From assembly GCF_024505165.1 (NCBI RefSeq), contig NZ_JANIBK010000001.1:1-64000 (forward strand): a DNA stretch of 64,000 nucleotides, read 5' to 3'. Below are positions 8,031 to 17,500 of this stretch, one piece after another. Under the pieces are notes generated by a model. The model saw nothing but the letters and a program-made list of their open reading frames with translations, searched no databases and was not told the DNA's origin. The position numbers and the translations under genes are program-made. Source of the stretch: Methylomonas rivi. GTDB taxonomy: Bacteria > Pseudomonadota > Gammaproteobacteria > Methylococcales > Methylomonadaceae. The stretch's first letter is position 1, and each line of letters opens with the position of its first letter.

Positions 8031-9425
8031 CTAGTTATTTTTTATAAAGCTAATCGCGCGGGCAATTCTATCCAGGGTTTTCTCCTTGCCCAGCAAACGC
8101 AGGGTCACATCGATAGCCGGCGACACGCCGCAGCCGCAGACGGCAATCCGCAATGGCTGAGCCACCTTACCCAGGTTCAATTGCAACTGTTCGGCGCTGT
8201 TCAGCACCACTTGATGCAGGGTTTCGGCTTCCCACGCCTCAACGGCGTCGAAGCGGCTCCACAGATGCTGCAAGATGTCGTCGACACCGGCCTTGAAATT
8301 TTTCTTCACCGCTTTTTCGTCGTAAGCTTCGAAATCGCGATAAAAGTACAAGCTTTCCTCCGCCATATCCACCAGGGTTTTACAGCGTTCCCGCTGCGCC
8401 TTCACTACCTCAACCAAGGCCGGCCCGCTGGTGGGATCGATACCGCGCTCCCCCAAATGCCAACTCAAATGGTGGGCCACGTGAGCGGGATCGCTGGTCA
8501 TGATGTATTGATGATTCAACCAAATCAATTTTTCGGTATTGAAGGTCGATGCCGATACGTTGACTTTTTCCAGCTCGAACAGCTCTATCATCTCATCAAT
8601 ACTGAACAACTCCTGATCGCCATGCGACCAGCCCAGGCGCACCAGATAATTCAATAACGCTTCGGGCAAATAACCATCGTTACGATACTGCATTACGCTG
8701 ACCGCGCCGTGACGCTTGGACAGGCGCGCCCCATCCGAACCCAGAATCATCGGCACGTGCGCATACACCGGCAAGTGAGCCCCCAAGGCTTTCAGGATAT
8801 TGATCTGCCTCGGCGTATTGTTGACGTGGTCATCGCCGCGAATAACATGGGTCACCCCCATATCCATATCGTCGACCACCACGGTCAAATTATAGGTCGG
8901 CGTACCGTCGGAACGAGCGATGATCAAATCGTCCAGTTCTTTGTTGGCGACCACGATACGGCCCTTGACCAAGTCATCAATAACGACCTCGCCTTGCTCG
9001 GGATTTTTAAACCGCACCACCCGCTCTCCGTCGCCTTCGGAGCCGTTCCGGCACTTGCCGTTGTAGCGCGGCTTTTCCTTGGCTGCCATTTGCTGTTCGC
9101 GCAAAGCGTCCAGTTCTTCGCGGCTGCAATAGCAATAATAAGCGTCGCCTTGATCCAGCAATTGCTGAATCACCTCTTTATAGCGGTCGAACCTATGAGT
9201 TTGATAGAACGGGCCTTCGTCATACTCCAAACCCAGCCATGTCATGCCTTCCAGAATGGCATTAACGGATTCCTGGCTGGAACGCTCCAGATCGGTGTCT
9301 TCGATGCGCAAAATGAATTTGCCGCCATGTTTGCGGGCATATAACCAGGAAAACAGGGCGGTTCTGGCGCCTCCCACATGCAGATAACCGGTGGGGCTGG
9401 GGGCAAAGCGGGTTCTTATACTCAT
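8031..9425 (-). CDS. gltX: Glutamyl-tRNA synthetase
   Basis: Class I aminoacyl-tRNA synthetase charging tRNA-Glu. The HIGH-type signature appears in [19 protein letters not shown] at the N-terminus and the KMSKS-type loop in [12 protein letters not shown]. The catalytic domain carries EDTDLERS. The 464-residue length is normal for bacterial GltX. The gene is followed on its own strand by tRNA-Ala and then two tRNA-Glu genes, so the enzyme and its substrate tRNA appear to be cotranscribed. Gammaproteobacteria can carry a second paralogue; with matching tRNA genes beside it, this one is most simply the housekeeping enzyme. Confidence 0.97.
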   Translation of the reverse strand: MSIRTRFAPSPTGYLHVGGARTALFSWLYARKHGGKFILRIEDTDLERSSQESVNAILEGMTWLGLEYDEGPFYQTHRFDRYKEVIQQLLDQGDAYYCYCSREELDALREQQMAAKEKPRYNGKCRNGSEGDGERVVRFKNPEQGEVVIDDLVKGRIVVANKELDDLIIARSDGTPTYNLTVVVDDMDMGVTHVIRGDDHVNNTPRQINILKALGAHLPVYAHVPMILGSDGARLSKRHGAVSVMQYRNDGYLPEALLNYLVRLGWSHGDQELFSIDEMIELFELEKVNVSASTFNTEKLIWLNHQYIMTSDPAHVAHHLSWHLGERGIDPTSGPALVEVVKAQRERCKTLVDMAEESLYFYRDFEAYDEKAVKKNFKAGVDDILQHLWSRFDAVEAWEAETLHQVVLNSAEQLQLNLGKVAQPLRIAVCGCGVSPAIDVTLRLLGKEKTLDRIARAISFIKNN

Positions 9426-9760
9426 TACTATTATTTACCTGTTAAAAAATCCGTCGGCACATTCCGCCGATAGCGAATGGCCGCATAAAAACGCACTCCA
9501 CCAAGCCATTGATCTGAATTTAAGCCGCGGTTGAGGCCTAGGCCGGCTTGCCATCAATATCAACGCATAAAGCACTCGCTAAAGCGAGTTGGCTAAACAT
9601 AGCGCTATCGGCATAAAAACCTGTATTATTCCACGGCACACGTTTAAGTTGAACGTAAGCTGTAAAAAATAAGATATCAAACTGGAATAGCAGCCAAATA
9701 ATGCTAGACTCCTAACTAAGGGTAAATTACCGATAATCAAAAACAAACGGGAGATTATTA
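9426..9760. other. Divergent intergenic region gltX / OmpA-family lipoprotein
   Basis: A 335-bp gap holding the promoters of two divergent genes. ACTCGCT (9574-9580) and AGCGAGT (9583-9589) form a tight 7-bp inverted repeat with a 2-base centre, more like an operator than a terminator. A ribosome site (GGGAG) precedes the ATG at 9761. No confident -35/-10 was assigned. Confidence 0.45.
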
Positions 9761-10939
9761 ATGCAAAAAATGCTTACTGTCACCGCAGCCTTAGCGGGTG
9801 CGATATTATCCGGTTGCGCCACGCAATCCAGCAATAATTTTCAGGCCTTCCAAGCCGACGATCTGAACGCCCAAGTTCGGGCCGGCTTGCTGGTGCAAAA
9901 GACCAACAGTTTTTTCGTGCTGAACGACTCATCCTCTTCGATGAGCAAAACCTATCTGAACTCGGCGGAATATAGCGGCACCAAGCTGGACGTGGAAAAA
10001 AACCTGTTGAACAAATTCAACAGAACCATCCCAGACATTAGCTTATCTTCAGGGTTGCGTAGTTTCGGCTTTGGCCCCTGTTTAAAGTGGGGAAATACCC
10101 AATTAAACCAACCGCTGCAAAACTATTCCGTCAGCGGCTTCGAAAGCGCCATTACGTCTTTGCAGTGCTCAAGCGGCGGCACCCCATTGGCTACGGCGCT
10201 AACCGAAAGCAGTAAAGATATCGCCTCCGCCCCAGGCAATATCGCCCTGCTTGTCTTCAGCGACGGCATGGATGAAGTTTCCCCCGTGCCCGCGGCGGAA
10301 GCATTGAAGGCCCAATATGGCGACAGGTTGTGCGTGTATACCGTATGGGTGGGCAACGACGCCGATATTGCGGGTCAAGCCGGCTTACAGGAAATCGTCA
10401 GCGCGGCCGGTTGCGGCATGGCTACCGACGCCAAAGCCATTTCCAGCCCCGCCGGCATGAGCGATTTCGTTAAACAAGTCTTCTTTAAACCAGGCTCTCC
10501 GCAAGATTGCTCTACCCAGGATGACGATCATGACGGCGTCAACAATTGCGCCGACAAATGCCCCGATACCCCGAAAGGTGCGATTGTCGATAAAGACGGT
10601 TGCTGGGCCTTCCATGGCGTGTTGTTCGATTTCGACAGCGATAAAGTCAAATCGAAATACCATCCCATGATCAAAAATGCGGTTGACGTCATGAAGCTCA
10701 ACCCAGGCCTGACCATAGAAATCCAAGGCCACACCGACAGTTACGGCAGCGACGCCTACAACCAGGACTTGTCCGAGCGCCGGGCGCTATCCGTGAAAAA
10801 CGAACTGGTCAGCCAGGGCGTGAAAGCAAGCCGCTTGACTACCGTGGGCTTCGGCGAATCGCAACCTGTCGAATCCAACGAAACCGACGAAGGCCGCGCC
10901 TATAACCGCCGAGTCAACTACAAACGCACCGATAAATAA
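9761..10939 (+). CDS. vWA-OmpA outer-membrane lipoprotein
   Basis: Exported lipoprotein with lipobox ILSGC (acylated C19). A von Willebrand A-like domain follows, with a metal-site motif D56-S-S58-S-S60 and FSDGMDE. A short calcium-type acidic linker (DDDHDGVNNCADKCPDTPKGAIVDKDGC, thrombospondin-3-like) leads into a C-terminal OmpA domain (GVLFDFDSDKVK, IEIQGHTDSYG, LSERRALSV) that binds peptidoglycan non-covalently. It would tether the outer membrane to the wall and present a vWA domain in the periplasm. It is monocistronic, with a strong terminator right after the stop. The ligand of the vWA domain is unknown. Confidence 0.88.
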   Translation: MQKMLTVTAALAGAILSGCATQSSNNFQAFQADDLNAQVRAGLLVQKTNSFFVLNDSSSSMSKTYLNSAEYSGTKLDVEKNLLNKFNRTIPDISLSSGLRSFGFGPCLKWGNTQLNQPLQNYSVSGFESAITSLQCSSGGTPLATALTESSKDIASAPGNIALLVFSDGMDEVSPVPAAEALKAQYGDRLCVYTVWVGNDADIAGQAGLQEIVSAAGCGMATDAKAISSPAGMSDFVKQVFFKPGSPQDCSTQDDDHDGVNNCADKCPDTPKGAIVDKDGCWAFHGVLFDFDSDKVKSKYHPMIKNAVDVMKLNPGLTIEIQGHTDSYGSDAYNQDLSERRALSVKNELVSQGVKASRLTTVGFGESQPVESNETDEGRAYNRRVNYKRTDK

Positions 10940-10956
10940 CATTCGGCGTTAACCCG

Positions 10957-10984
10957 AAAGGGAGGCCTAGCCTCCCTTTTTTTT
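10957..10984 (+). terminator. Rho-independent terminator of the OmpA-family gene
   Basis: A 10-bp stem AAAGGGAGGC / GCCTCCCTTT with a CTA loop runs directly into eight T residues, 17 bp after the stop codon. It is a textbook intrinsic terminator. The A-run on the other strand gives partial function for the convergent nuclease gene too. Confidence 0.92.
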
Positions 10985-10994
10985 GCCTGGCGAA

Positions 10995-11825
10995 TCAGTT
11001 TTTCAAGGGTTTTATGTCGCCGGAATGGCGCGCCTGCACCGCAAAACGGTCTTTATTTTTAGCCACCCAACCCCGCGCTTCAATCGATTGGCCGACATAG
11101 TTTCGCAGCGGCGGAAACAGGTTCAAGGTTGTATTTTCGACGCGAACCGAAGCGCGATCCGAAAACTGTAAATAACTGTATTTGGCCGTTCGCTTTAACG
11201 CGCGCACCTTGCCCGTTACGCGCTTCCAGCCTCGATAATTCTCTCCGTTCAGGGCATCAAACGGCTGCGGCGCATACGCCGGCAAAGCCCATATTCCCAA
11301 TCCCGCCCGCTCGGCGTTTTGTTGCGCGTCAAGCAAGGCCTGCACGTATTTGAGATTCGGCGGATAAATATTCACCGCCGCCAACCCCTGTCTCACCAAC
11401 TCCAGGTTTATCAGTGTCTTATCTTCGGTAAACACATAAGCCAGACTGCGCTGGTATTTGTCATGCTTTTCGACATCGCCTTCCAGTCTGACTTTTTGGT
11501 GCTCTATCCGCTGCCGCAACCACGCCTTGGCTTGTTCGCCGCCGGGTTCGGCATTTTTGTTACGGCCGGCAATTTCAGGCGTATTCACGCCCAACAAACG
11601 CACTTTCCGCCCATCGCTCAACAAAATCGTGTCGCCGTCAAAGACTTTTTCCACCCGGTAGTAACTTACCCCCGGCTCAACTGTTAAAATTTTGGCATTG
11701 GCTTGCTTACGGTCGGCATAATGATGCCGACCCTGCCCGTCGGTCCACTCAAACACGTCGGCATGCCCTGTCGAGGGTAATATCGCCAACAGGCAAACTT
11801 GCAACGCAACGGTCTTATTCAACAT
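10995..11825 (-). CDS. Exported thermonuclease-family protein
   Basis: Signal peptide (to about residue 22), then a DUF4124-like segment (FEWTDGQGRHHYADR), then a staphylococcal-nuclease fold from about residue 58 (KVFDGDTI, RKVRLLGVNTPE, later KYQRSLAYVF). The active-site pattern D...T...R...E...R of micrococcal nuclease is recognisable. A C-terminal OB-like extension reaches 276 residues. It would be a calcium-dependent periplasmic or secreted nuclease. Its ATG is only 11 bp from that of the divergent DUF1415 gene, so the two promoters must overlap the opposite coding sequences or lie within them. Confidence 0.85.
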   Translation of the reverse strand: MLNKTVALQVCLLAILPSTGHADVFEWTDGQGRHHYADRKQANAKILTVEPGVSYYRVEKVFDGDTILLSDGRKVRLLGVNTPEIAGRNKNAEPGGEQAKAWLRQRIEHQKVRLEGDVEKHDKYQRSLAYVFTEDKTLINLELVRQGLAAVNIYPPNLKYVQALLDAQQNAERAGLGIWALPAYAPQPFDALNGENYRGWKRVTGKVRALKRTAKYSYLQFSDRASVRVENTTLNLFPPLRNYVGQSIEARGWVAKNKDRFAVQARHSGDIKPLKN

Positions 11826-11836
11826 ACTTACCCCTT

Positions 11837-12394
11837 ATGATCAGCGACCAACACGTTATCGGCGCCACCCAAAACTGGCTAACTAAATTTATCATTGCCT
11901 TCAATATTTGCCCGTTCGCCCGCCGCGAACAACAAAGAAACAGTATTCGTTACCGCGTTTCGCGCACAGACCGCGCGGAAACCGCGCTGGAAACCTTAAT
12001 CGAAGAATGCCGGTTTCTGGACGAGAACCCCGAAACGGAAACCACATTACTGATTTTACCGAACGGCTTTAAGGATTTTGACGACTATCTGGACATGCTG
12101 GACATTGCCGAGCGACTATTACATGCACAGCACTATGAAGGAATTTACCAACTGGCCAGCTTTCACCCCGACTATTGCTTTGAAATGGCCAGCGAGTTGG
12201 AGCAAGACGACCCGGCCAATTACACCAACCGTTCGCCCTACCCCATGCTGCATATTATCCGCGAGTCAAGCATAGAACGCGCCGTGGCGACTTACCCCGA
12301 CCCGGAAAATATTCCGGCCCGCAATATCAAACTGACTCGCGAACTGGGCCTGGAAAAGTTACAAACCCTGTTGGCGGCCTGCTATCATGAATAG
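11837..12394 (+). CDS. DUF1415 family protein
   Basis: Conserved cytoplasmic protein of 185 residues, recognised as the DUF1415 family by NICPFAR near the N-terminus, the central ASFHPDYCFE and the C-terminal NRSPYPMLHIIRE. The function of the family is not known. The conserved Cys and His residues (NICPFA, FHPDYCF) could bind a metal (inference). The last ten bases overlap the convergent TPR-like gene. Confidence 0.85.
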   Translation: MISDQHVIGATQNWLTKFIIAFNICPFARREQQRNSIRYRVSRTDRAETALETLIEECRFLDENPETETTLLILPNGFKDFDDYLDMLDIAERLLHAQHYEGIYQLASFHPDYCFEMASELEQDDPANYTNRSPYPMLHIIRESSIERAVATYPDPENIPARNIKLTRELGLEKLQTLLAACYHE

Positions 12395-13086
12395 TAATCG
12401 AAATCCTCGGTCTTTTTTAACTTGAACGATGGCTCGCCATTGATTTCGGCGTCGACCAATTTTTCCCTCTTCTGCCCGGGCTGGGCTTTCAAGGCTTCGA
12501 TAAACTCAATAAACCACGGCACCTGTTTAACGTTATCCATATCCTCGTCTTGAAGAATATTGGCTTGGTCCGGCAAACTGCCGAAATCCTTGGCTTGCTG
12601 CAAAAACTGCTGACAGGCCTGCTCGTCGCCGCGCAAAGCATTGATACAGGCCAGATTATACGCCGCGCTGCCTTTTTGAATCCGGCAGGCTTTTTCGAAA
12701 AAATCTTCCGCCAGACCGTACAAACTGATTTTACCGTCTTCCGGACTGATGCGGGCCAGTTCCATAAACGCCACCCCGCCGTCAATGGCGGCCCCCAGAT
12801 AATTGGGCGCGGTCAGCAAGCAAAATGAAAACTTGGAAATAGCATCTTCATAGATTTCAATGGCTTCGGCTACTTGCTTGCTTCTGGCTTCGTGCAGCAA
12901 GGCAAAACCCCAATTATATAACGCTTCCGAGAACATCAAATTATCGGCGATGACGCTGGCAAAGCCTTGATAGGCGCTTTTATACAGCTGCTCGGCCCTA
13001 CCGGCCTCGCTTTTACGGGCTTGCGCCACCTGCTTGATGGCGGCATCCAGAGTGGAACGCTTTTTAAGGGAACTTAAAAGTGACAT
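12385..13086 (-). CDS. TPR-like helical protein of unknown function
   Basis: A 233-residue soluble protein made of helical repeats resembling tetratricopeptide repeats (EALYNWGFALLHEARSK, SAAYNLACINALRGDEQ). The C-terminal segment QDEDMDNVKQVPWF resembles the ends of TPR-end (TPR_CDC-like) domains found in TPR proteins of methanotrophs. The start is the ATG preceded by GCGAGGAG; an upstream in-frame start 18 codons earlier lacks a ribosome site. It is divergent from the DUF2288 gene and its tail overlaps the convergent DUF1415 gene. It probably acts as a scaffold, with unknown partner. Confidence 0.75.
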   Translation of the reverse strand: MSLLSSLKKRSTLDAAIKQVAQARKSEAGRAEQLYKSAYQGFASVIADNLMFSEALYNWGFALLHEARSKQVAEAIEIYEDAISKFSFCLLTAPNYLGAAIDGGVAFMELARISPEDGKISLYGLAEDFFEKACRIQKGSAAYNLACINALRGDEQACQQFLQQAKDFGSLPDQANILQDEDMDNVKQVPWFIEFIEALKAQPGQKREKLVDAEINGEPSFKLKKTEDFDYYS

Positions 13087-13176
13087 GACTGACTCCTCGC
13101 TAGTCTGTTTTACGGCGGGTTTGCGATAAAATAGCGCCAAAGTCTACAACATCACCGCCTATAACCGGAACATAAA

Positions 13177-13503
13177 ATGACAGTCACCCCGCGCGACATG
13201 GAAAAGGCCAAACTTAACCAGGAAACCTCGCTGATCTCCTGGCAGGAATTGCAGCGCTTTTTTGCCGCCGGCTTGGCGATAAACGTCGAAAAAGAGCTGG
13301 ATTTAGTGGAAGTCGCCTATCAATTTTCCTCGGACAATAAACAGATTGTACAAGACTGGCTGCAAACCAAACGCGTTGCCCCCGTCAGCGACCGGCAGGC
13401 GGAAGATTGGTTCGGCAATAACGCCGAGGTTTGGGCGGTTGTGGTTAAACCCTGGATCTTAGTACAGGACGCAGCCGCCCGCCCACTCCCGTTCAATCGC
13501 TGA
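13177..13503 (+). CDS. DUF2288 family protein
   Basis: Small 108-residue cytoplasmic protein with the hallmarks of DUF2288: LNQETSLISWQELQRFFAAG near the start, then NKQIVQDWL and WFGNNAEVWAVVVKPWILVQ. The family is widespread in proteobacteria and cyanobacteria and has no established function. The stop overlaps the convergent doxX gene by 11 bp. Confidence 0.85.
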   Translation: MTVTPRDMEKAKLNQETSLISWQELQRFFAAGLAINVEKELDLVEVAYQFSSDNKQIVQDWLQTKRVAPVSDRQAEDWFGNNAEVWAVVVKPWILVQDAAARPLPFNR

Positions 13504-14137
13504 AATAACGCCGCGCCAGCCAATAGTCCGCACTGACAAACCGGCCGCCGCCCATAAAAAACAGCACCAGCAGCATAATAAAATAGGTGGCGGCGAATTC
13601 GATGCCGTTGTTTAGAATCACCAAGCTGCCGTTTTCCGTCAACCATTGATAATCCCCTTGCGATTGCAAAATGTCCTTGGCCTGTTGCAGGCGCTCCATC
13701 GCTCCCACCGTGCGGTCGCTGGCGAAAAATCCGCTGCCCGCGGCAATAGCCAGCCAGCCGTTGCTCCAGTGCGTGGTAATGGCCGCAAACACCATGATCA
13801 CCATTAACGGCAAGGCTATCAGCCGGGTCGCCAACCCCAGCAGCAATAGCAACGCACCCACGGTTTCAAACAAGCCGACCAAAAACACCAACAGATAAGG
13901 CACCGGCAAACCCAAGCCCCATTCGGCATTGCCGAACCATTCGGCGGTTTCGGAAAAATTAGTGAATTTTTTGCTGCCGGCCATCCAGAATACCGGCGCC
14001 AAATATAAGCGAAGCAGCAACGGCGCCAAAAAATCCAAAAACCGGGCCTTGTCAAAAGCCCGACTCAGCACGCCTACCGTATCGGGCGCTTTTTCAAGAG
14101 CCAGCGTCATTAGTTCGGAAAAAGTTTTATTATTCAT
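13493..14137 (-). CDS. DoxX family membrane protein
   Basis: Inner-membrane protein with about four hydrophobic helices: LLRLYLAPVFWMAG, PYLLVFLVGLFETVGALLLL, LIALPLMVIMVFAAI and FAATYFIMLLVLFF. The RLYLAPVFWMAGSKKF start and the LFETVGALLLLLGLATRL segment identify DoxX. Members act in thiosulfate:quinone oxidation in archaea, in mycobacterial thiol stress defence, and as HvfD in copper-peptide operons; which applies here is open. GAGGAGGGAAC precedes the ATG. It is divergent from a cupin gene with a 29-bp gap. Confidence 0.85.
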   Translation of the reverse strand: MNNKTFSELMTLALEKAPDTVGVLSRAFDKARFLDFLAPLLLRLYLAPVFWMAGSKKFTNFSETAEWFGNAEWGLGLPVPYLLVFLVGLFETVGALLLLLGLATRLIALPLMVIMVFAAITTHWSNGWLAIAAGSGFFASDRTVGAMERLQQAKDILQSQGDYQWLTENGSLVILNNGIEFAATYFIMLLVLFFMGGGRFVSADYWLARRYFSD

Positions 14138-14166
14138 GTTCCCTCCTCGTGTAACCCGATTGAGAT

Positions 14167-14496
14167 ATGAACATCAGCCCCGCATCCTTGTTTGCCGATA
14201 TTCCCCGACAACTACCGGAAGAATTATGCCAAACGTTGCTTGAGAATCCCACCGTTCGCATCGAACGCATATTATCCCAGGGCCACTATAGCGCAGAAAA
14301 CGCTTGGTACGATCAAGAACAAGCCGAATGGGTGATATTGTTGCAAGGTAAAGCCAGAATCGGCTTTATCGACGCCGAGCCGGTCGAACTGAACCCCGGG
14401 GATTATCTGCTGCTGCCCGCGCATTGCAAGCATCGGGTGGAGTGGACCGCCGCCGATCGGGTGAGTATCTGGCTAGCCATCCATATCCGCGACTAA
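14167..14496 (+). CDS. Small cupin-domain protein
   Basis: A 109-residue single-domain cupin. The beta-barrel segments WVILLQGKARIGF and VELNPGDYLLLPAHCKHRVEW show the conserved G-X5-PXG-X2-H-like second cupin motif (NPGDYLLLPAHCKHRV). Metal ligands of motif 1 are partly absent, since no HXH is present, so an enzymatic role is uncertain. Related small cupins bind metals or act as isomerases or regulators. It precedes the large PAS kinase by about 100 bp, with a separate promoter in the gap. Confidence 0.75.
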   Translation: MNISPASLFADIPRQLPEELCQTLLENPTVRIERILSQGHYSAENAWYDQEQAEWVILLQGKARIGFIDAEPVELNPGDYLLLPAHCKHRVEWTAADRVSIWLAIHIRD

Positions 14497-14510
14497 ACGG
14501 AGCCGCAACG

Positions 14511-14565
14511 ACTATCTTTACCCCAGATGCGGCTGTTGACACTATTCATACCCCAAACGTATTCT
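14511..14565 (+). promoter_or_regulatory. Promoter with a 30-bp-spaced direct repeat, PAS kinase gene
   Basis: TTGACA at 14536-14541 and TATTCT at 14560-14565, with an 18-bp spacer, form a plausible sigma70 promoter. Two copies of ACTATNNNTACCCCANANG lie at 14511-14529 and 14541-14559, exactly 30 bp apart, one upstream of the -35 and one inside the spacer. They look like operator half-sites on nearly the same face of the helix. Confidence 0.5.
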
Positions 14566-14599
14566 GTGCCGTTAAAGGATAAGGACAGTAAGGGATTAT

Positions 14600-17500
14600 A
14601 TGCTCGGCTTTTTTCCATACCCCAGGATTATGAGACCCATGCAGTACACATCCGCATTGTTAATCAGCCGTAGCGCCGGCATCTTCACTATTGCCTTGGG
14701 ATTTATTGTTCTATGCGGCTGGGCACTGGATATCAATATGCTGAAAAGCGTTCTTCCCGGGCTTACCACCATGAAACCCAATACTGCTGTCGGCTTCATG
14801 CTGACCGGTATTTCATTAAGCATGCTGACCATAGCGCCTGACAAAGGAATCGCAAAATGGATATCCCAAATGACGGCATGGCTGGTCATTTCATTTGGAA
14901 TACTCACATTTGTCCAATATATATTCGATTTAAACCTCGCCATCGACAACCTGTTGTTTCAGGTACCGCCGGGAGCCTCCTACAGCAACCAGCATCCGGC
15001 ACGCATGACGCCGCAAACCGCGCTGCTCTTTTCAATTTTTAGCGGCTCGATTTTACTGCTCGGAAAACGTCAAACTCAGGCAATCGTGCAATATGCGGTA
15101 CTGGCCATCTCGGCCGTACCCGTGCTGACCATGCTAGGTTATTTGTTCGGCATACAAACCATGCCTTTGATCGGCGCCTATAAACCCGCGGCCATCCATA
15201 CCACCGTGGGCTTCTTACTATTATCGGCCGGTATTTTGGCAACCACCGCGGAAACGGGTGTTTTCGCACGCTGGCGGTACAAGTTGCCGAATATCGCCTT
15301 CGGCCTGGCTTTGGCACTGCTATCCCTAGCCGTTGCAGCCACTATCCTCAATTCACGGCGCGCCGCCGAAAGCGGCAACCGGCATATTAAATTGTATGAA
15401 GTTTTATGGCGGCTGGAAAAAGTTGCCGCCGAAGCCGAACAAAGCATTGCCGCCAATCGCGGATTCGTCATTACCGGGCACGAAACATTTATTACATCGC
15501 TTGAGCACTCCCGCATAAGACTGCACGCCAATCTGGCGGAGATACGGAACCTGACAACCGATCCGGAGCAACTGAAACAACTGTCCGTACTGGAATCCTT
15601 GATCGCCGTTAGAAACCGGATCGGTGACGACATCATCCGGTTGCGGCAAGAAAAAGGTCTAAGGGAAGCTGCCGACTTATTGGGTCAAGGGGAAGGCGAG
15701 CGGATTAACCGGCAAATCCGGACAAAAATGGATGCGATCATTCTGGCTGAAAAAAACAGTTTGGCGCAGCTCGAGAATCAAGCCCGGACCGATGAAAACC
15801 ATGCCCTGATCGCTTTATCGTTCGCTCTGCTCACCGGCCTATGCCTGATTGGTTTCGGCCTGGTCTCGTTAAAAATGCAGATACGCCAACATAAACTAAC
15901 CGAAGCCGAACGTAACCGTCTGATTGCGATCCTCGAGTCTACTACCGACTTCGTCAGTACCGCTGATTTGCAAGCCAATATTACTTATATCAACCGTGCC
16001 GGACGCGCCATGCTGGCACTTGGCGACCGGCCCGTTTCAGAATTGGTTATTGCCGATCTTCACCCTGCTTGGGCGCTCGAAATAATTTCGGGACAGGGCA
16101 TCCCCGCCGCAAAACTGCAGGGTTCCTGGCAGGGGGAAACGGCGCTGCTAACCTCGGCAGGACGCGAGATTCCGGTTTCTCAGGTTATTTTGGCTAACCG
16201 CGACGCACGGGGTGAAATCAATTTTCTGTCCACCGTTATGCGCGATATCAGCGACCTGAAAACGGCGCAAAAAGCGTTAGCGGAAAGCGAACAGCGCTAC
16301 CGCCTGCTAAGCGAGTATGCCCCGGAAGCCATCATGGTGTTAGATGTCGACAAGAAATGTTTTGTGGATGCCAACAGCAATACCTTGCAACTTTTCGGCG
16401 TATCGCGCGAACAACTGCCTCATTGCACGCCTGTAACGCTAAGTCCGCCGAGACAAGCCGACGGCCGTTTGTCGGCGGAAGCCGCCGAAGACAAAATTCG
16501 GGAGGCCCTAGCCGGCGGCGCACCTGTTTTCGAATGGATTCATCTCAACGCTGCCGGCCGGGAGATTCCCTGCGAAATACGCCTGCTGCGCATGCCCATG
16601 GAAGGCCGCAACCTGATTCGCGGCAGCATTTCCGACATCAGCAACCGTAAAAATGCCGAAAACGCGCTGCGCATTCGCGACAACGCGCTTAAAACTTCGC
16701 TAAACGCGGTTGCCATGGCGGATTTATACGGTAATCTTACCTACGTCAACGACAGTTTTTTAGCGCTTTGGGGATATGCGGACGCCGGGGAAACCTTGGG
16801 CAAGCCGGCGACTATATTATGGCAAGCCCCGGCGCTTGCCCAAGAGATCATGACGGCCATGATCAATACCAAGCAATCCTGGCGCGGACAGTTAACGGGG
16901 TTGAAAAAAAGCGGCGAATTATTCGAGGTGGAGATTTCCGGGAATATTGCCTATGACAAAGATGGTAAGCCTATCGCCATGATCGCTTCTTTTCTGGACA
17001 TCAGCGAACGTTATCGACTGGAAGAGTTGCAGCGGCAGATGTTGCAGAGATTCGACACCCTTGCCAATGCTTCTCCGGCCTTGATTTGGACTTCCGGCCT
17101 TGACAAGCAGTGCGACTGGTTTAATCGGTGCTGGCTGGAGTTCACCGGCCGGACGTTTGAACAGGAAAAAGGTAACGGCTGGACCGAAGGCGTACATCCG
17201 GAAGATTTCGAACACTGCCTGTCGACCTATGTCAGCGCCTTCGATGCGCGGCAACCCTTTGCGATGGAATATCGCCTGCGGCGCCATGACGGGGAATACC
17301 GCTGGTTATTCGACCAAGGCTTACCGCGCCATGACGCCAACGGCGAATTCATTGGCTATATTGGCTCCTGCATGGATATTACCGAGGAAAAACATACCCG
17401 GGATGAACTGAATGTTTCCGAACAGCGTTTACGACTGGCTTTGCGGGCCGCCAATCAGGGCATGTTCGATCTTGACTTAGAAAGCGGAAAAGCGATCGTC

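Noticed and set aside
13493-14137. DoxX gene as the HvfD partner of the HvfA-like precursor
   Set aside because: The two genes are 18 kb apart with no hvfB or hvfC near either, and DoxX proteins have many other roles.
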